Assembly: GCA_001873075.1 (NCBI GenBank)
Contig: MNYL01000192.1
Span: forward strand, 1-35,296
Reading direction: 5' to 3'
From: Fibrobacteres bacterium CG2_30_45_31
GTDB taxonomy: Bacteria > Fibrobacterota > Fibrobacteria > Fibrobacterales > Fibrobacteraceae
DNA: 35,296 bases
Shown here: in pieces, positions 33,398 to 35,296 of the stretch
Numbering within the stretch: the first letter of the stretch is position 1
Layout: the number at the start of each line of letters is the position of its first letter
The notes under the pieces: generated by a model
The model's input: the letters and a program-made list of their open reading frames with translations, nothing else
Told to the model about the DNA's origin: nothing
The model's database searches: none
Program-made: the position numbers and the translations under genes

Positions 33398-34465
33398 TCA
33401 ATCTTTTCCATTTACAATGCAACTATTCTCAGAATCGTCGCTGTTTTTATACAATTGAAAAAATCTCATATCCAAATCGGGATCCACTAGCCATTCTTCT
33501 TCTTCTTTTGTACACGCATCTCTTACACGAATGAAAAAATTTATTTCGCGTTTTAGCGATTTAGAATTGCACTCTAGTTTGGCCGTCCATTTCGCAGGGA
33601 AATCTTTTCCATACAATATTTCCTGTTTTTGCGATTTTGTCGCAACCCTATTTAAACCAATATACTCGGGAATCGGAAATTCTGCAGACGTTTCTATAGT
33701 ATCGTTTCTCCCGCAGACTTCGGACTCCGTGTAAGGACCCATTATTTTATTTCCATAACCTGAAAAATGAAGTTCCAGAGTCTTCTGGACTTTATACCCG
33801 CCAACGCATACGGTTTCATCTTTTAACGGAAATAAAGTCTTGGGAAAAAAGCCGAGTTCGCGCGTTTTATAGAGATGCAAAGAATCCTTTTGCGATACGC
33901 AATATTCAGCAATCAGAAAGGGCTTGTCACATTCGCCCACCAGAAGAGCATCGAATTCCTGATCAAACCGTATGGAGGTTTCATGCAACCTGGTTTCCCA
34001 GCTTCCTCTGAACTTTTTTCCATAATATCTTTTCAGGTTTTCACGGGCATTGACAAATGTATATACAAGTCCATCTGAATCCGTAGGGTCCAACCTTATC
34101 CTGGTTATTGGCGTAACTGCGGATTCCTTGCGGCACGGGCAACCAGGGCAAATTGAAACGCCGCCGCCGCCACCTCCTAATAATCCAGACAAGCCACAGG
34201 AAACATCATACGGAGCCTCTATCTCAAAACTCGATTCCCAATAGGCACGACAACGACAATGACCGCAGCGCACTGTATCCGGGTAGATCCAGCGCGGGTC
34301 CGGGGGAATACTGATGTTTTTAATCAGGTGGAGCTGATACTCATTCTTGTTATCGGTAAAGGTCGCACAAAATTCCGCCACTGAACGGATCTCGTCTTCC
34401 GCGAAGCAAACGCTAGTAAGCAATGTTCCGCACAACAGAATAAAAAGGGTCACGCGCTTCATCAT
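33398..34465 (-). CDS. Secreted cysteine-rich protein of unknown function, two-copy domain
   Basis: This 355-residue protein has a signal peptide (MMKRVTLFILLCGTLLTSVCFA). I recognise no named family. Two diverged copies of one unit are visible: residues about 29-179 and 185-318. Each starts with an AEFC or AEYC motif, then an HL...IP or P...P segment, a CG or VCVGG site, and ends with YGKxFxxxWxxxL and a final GEC or DAC. The neighbour protein holds a third copy. A CGHCRC and CPGCPC cluster with a six-glycine run (97-102) interrupts the first copy. GAGAGGG lies before the start, and ATGA overlaps the upstream stop, so the genes are translationally coupled. An ATG at 34462 is an alternative. 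Confidence 0.7.
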   Translation of the reverse strand: MMKRVTLFILLCGTLLTSVCFAEDEIRSVAEFCATFTDNKNEYQLHLIKNISIPPDPRWIYPDTVRCGHCRCRAYWESSFEIEAPYDVSCGLSGLLGGGGGGVSICPGCPCRKESAVTPITRIRLDPTDSDGLVYTFVNARENLKRYYGKKFRGSWETRLHETSIRFDQEFDALLVGECDKPFLIAEYCVSQKDSLHLYKTRELGFFPKTLFPLKDETVCVGGYKVQKTLELHFSGYGNKIMGPYTESEVCGRNDTIETSAEFPIPEYIGLNRVATKSQKQEILYGKDFPAKWTAKLECNSKSLKREINFFIRVRDACTKEEEEWLVDPDLDMRFFQLYKNSDDSENSCIVNGKD

Positions 34466-35076
34466 TCCCTCTCTTGCTTGCATTCCCCGACCAGGCGGGC
34501 GTCAAAAGTACGAGAAATCCGTTTCACCGTATAATGGGGGCAACCACAGCTCAAAAGGGCATTCCACTCTATCTTGAATGTTTTTCCATAATACACTTTC
34601 AAAGAATCTCGATAATCTTCCCAGAAATAACGTGTTAAAGAAATGGTATCTACATGAAGCAACAAAGGAGGATCGGCCGATTTTTTCCTTTTGGCCTTTT
34701 CGGTACAATCTTCACAGGAAAATTTAGAATAGTCCCCACGATAACCATATTCTTCACCATTTCCAGATTCGTTATCATCAAACAAAAGTCCTTTGTCGAC
34801 AACATCCATCCGAAAATAATATTTCCAGTATACATGACCGCAATTATTCAGCGAATCCGGATATTCCCATTCAGAATCCCGGGGAATATCAATTTCTTTT
34901 AGTAAGTGAAAAGAATAGTGTTTATTGTCAGTTTCGGCGCATGTATTACAAATACTACATTCAGGTTCCGCTTTAAAAGAAACGCAAAATTCCGCAACAG
35001 GCTGAGCATTGCCAAGGCATACTCCAAAAAGCAGAATGCCACATAGAACAAGAATGCTTGCTACCCGAATTTTCAC
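34462..35076 (-). CDS. Secreted cysteine-rich protein of unknown function, one-copy domain
   Basis: This is a 204-residue exported protein. The GTG start at 35076 gives a clean signal peptide (KIRVASILVLCGILLFGVCLGNA); the frame extends upstream but there it overlaps the acetyltransferase and lacks export features. The mature part is one copy of the unit seen twice in the next gene: VAEFC, FHLLKEIDIPRDSEWEYPD, CGHVYW, VYYGKTFKIEWNALL and FDARLVGEC. Cys pairs CSICNTC, CEDC and CGC suggest disulfides or metal binding. GTGA overlaps the acetyltransferase stop by four bases. Function is unknown; surface exposure is an inference from the signal peptide. Confidence 0.7.
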   Translation of the reverse strand: MKIRVASILVLCGILLFGVCLGNAQPVAEFCVSFKAEPECSICNTCAETDNKHYSFHLLKEIDIPRDSEWEYPDSLNNCGHVYWKYYFRMDVVDKGLLFDDNESGNGEEYGYRGDYSKFSCEDCTEKAKRKKSADPPLLLHVDTISLTRYFWEDYRDSLKVYYGKTFKIEWNALLSCGCPHYTVKRISRTFDARLVGECKQERE

Positions 35077-35296
35077 AGCAGCCCCATTTTGGAATCTGCT
35101 TCCGTTATAGGCCGCACGGGCTTGCAGGGCGAACCGAAAGCCACATAGCCCGCGGGAATATCGCGCGTGACAACGCTCCCTGCGCCGATAACTGCACCAT
35201 CGCCAATGGAGACACCGCCGATAACGACTACATTTGCGGCTATCCATACGTTGTTCCCGATGTGGATCTCATCGGCATATTCGGAAACGGAAACGT
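35073..35296 (-). CDS. Sugar O-acetyltransferase (Maa/LacA-like), C-terminal part
   Basis: The gene runs off the window, and 73 residues of the C-terminus are visible. The left-handed beta-helix hexapeptide pattern is clear: IHIGNNVWIAANVVVIGGVSIGDGAVIGAGSVVTRDIPAGYVAFGSPCKPVRPI. This matches the maltose/galactoside acetyltransferase group, which transfers acetyl from acetyl-CoA to a sugar hydroxyl in the cytoplasm. Its stop overlaps the start of the following cysteine-rich protein gene, so they form one operon. The exact substrate cannot be inferred. It could also be an acetyltransferase of surface polysaccharide synthesis. Confidence 0.88.
   Translation of the reverse strand, partial: VSVSEYADEIHIGNNVWIAANVVVIGGVSIGDGAVIGAGSVVTRDIPAGYVAFGSPCKPVRPITEADSKMGLL

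Overview
The window looks like a chromosomal segment of a plant-fibre-degrading member of the Fibrobacterota (Fibrobacter or a close relative). The evidence is a dense set of large secreted polysaccharide-degrading enzymes with serine-rich linkers, CBM6 and CBM35 modules, short C-terminal sorting-type domains and a CotH-like lipoprotein. The combination of GH54, GH30, GH5 and CBM6 with a conserved basic C-terminal tail is typical of Fibrobacter. The placement is inferred from protein style; no rRNA or tRNA gene is visible.

Region 1 (1-7.7 kb) is regulatory. After rsgA, a sigma70-type promoter (1516-1544) precedes six tightly packed genes: an RsbR-like PAS-STAS sensor, RsbS, RsbT, an RsbX-type phosphatase, a hybrid histidine kinase (HisKA-HATPase-REC-REC-Hpt) and a REC-HD-GYP response regulator. 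This is a complete stressosome core wired not to a sigma factor but to a phosphorelay ending in a predicted cyclic-di-GMP phosphodiesterase.

Region 2 (7.7-13.7 kb) has a GH12-like glucanase (-), a TetR-DUF2087 regulator whose start codon lies inside its own likely operator, a MATE efflux pump, and a PL1 pectate lyase with Ig, CBM35 and sorting domains (-).

Region 3 (14-25.6 kb) has a secreted HExxH-type metallopeptidase, a CotH-like lipoprotein, a PL11 rhamnogalacturonan lyase (-), a second PL1 pectate lyase, and a PfkB sugar kinase resembling fructoselysine 6-kinase (-).

Region 4 (25.6-33.3 kb) is hemicellulose and cellulose directed: GH30 glucuronoxylanase, GH5 cellulase-family enzyme and GH54 arabinofuranosidase. 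All three carry CBM6 and the same C-terminal tail type. With region 3 this makes a pectin plus arabinoxylan locus with enzymes for backbones and side chains.

Region 5 (33.4-35.3 kb, -) is a translationally coupled operon. It runs from a sugar O-acetyltransferase (cut by the window edge) into two secreted cysteine-rich proteins of unknown function that share a repeated, apparently undescribed domain.

A family of IS5-like terminal repeats (one complete 161-bp MITE-like element, a truncated transposase end and several solo ends) is scattered between the enzyme genes, always in the same orientation. One such end seems to have been absorbed into the signal-peptide region of a pectate lyase.
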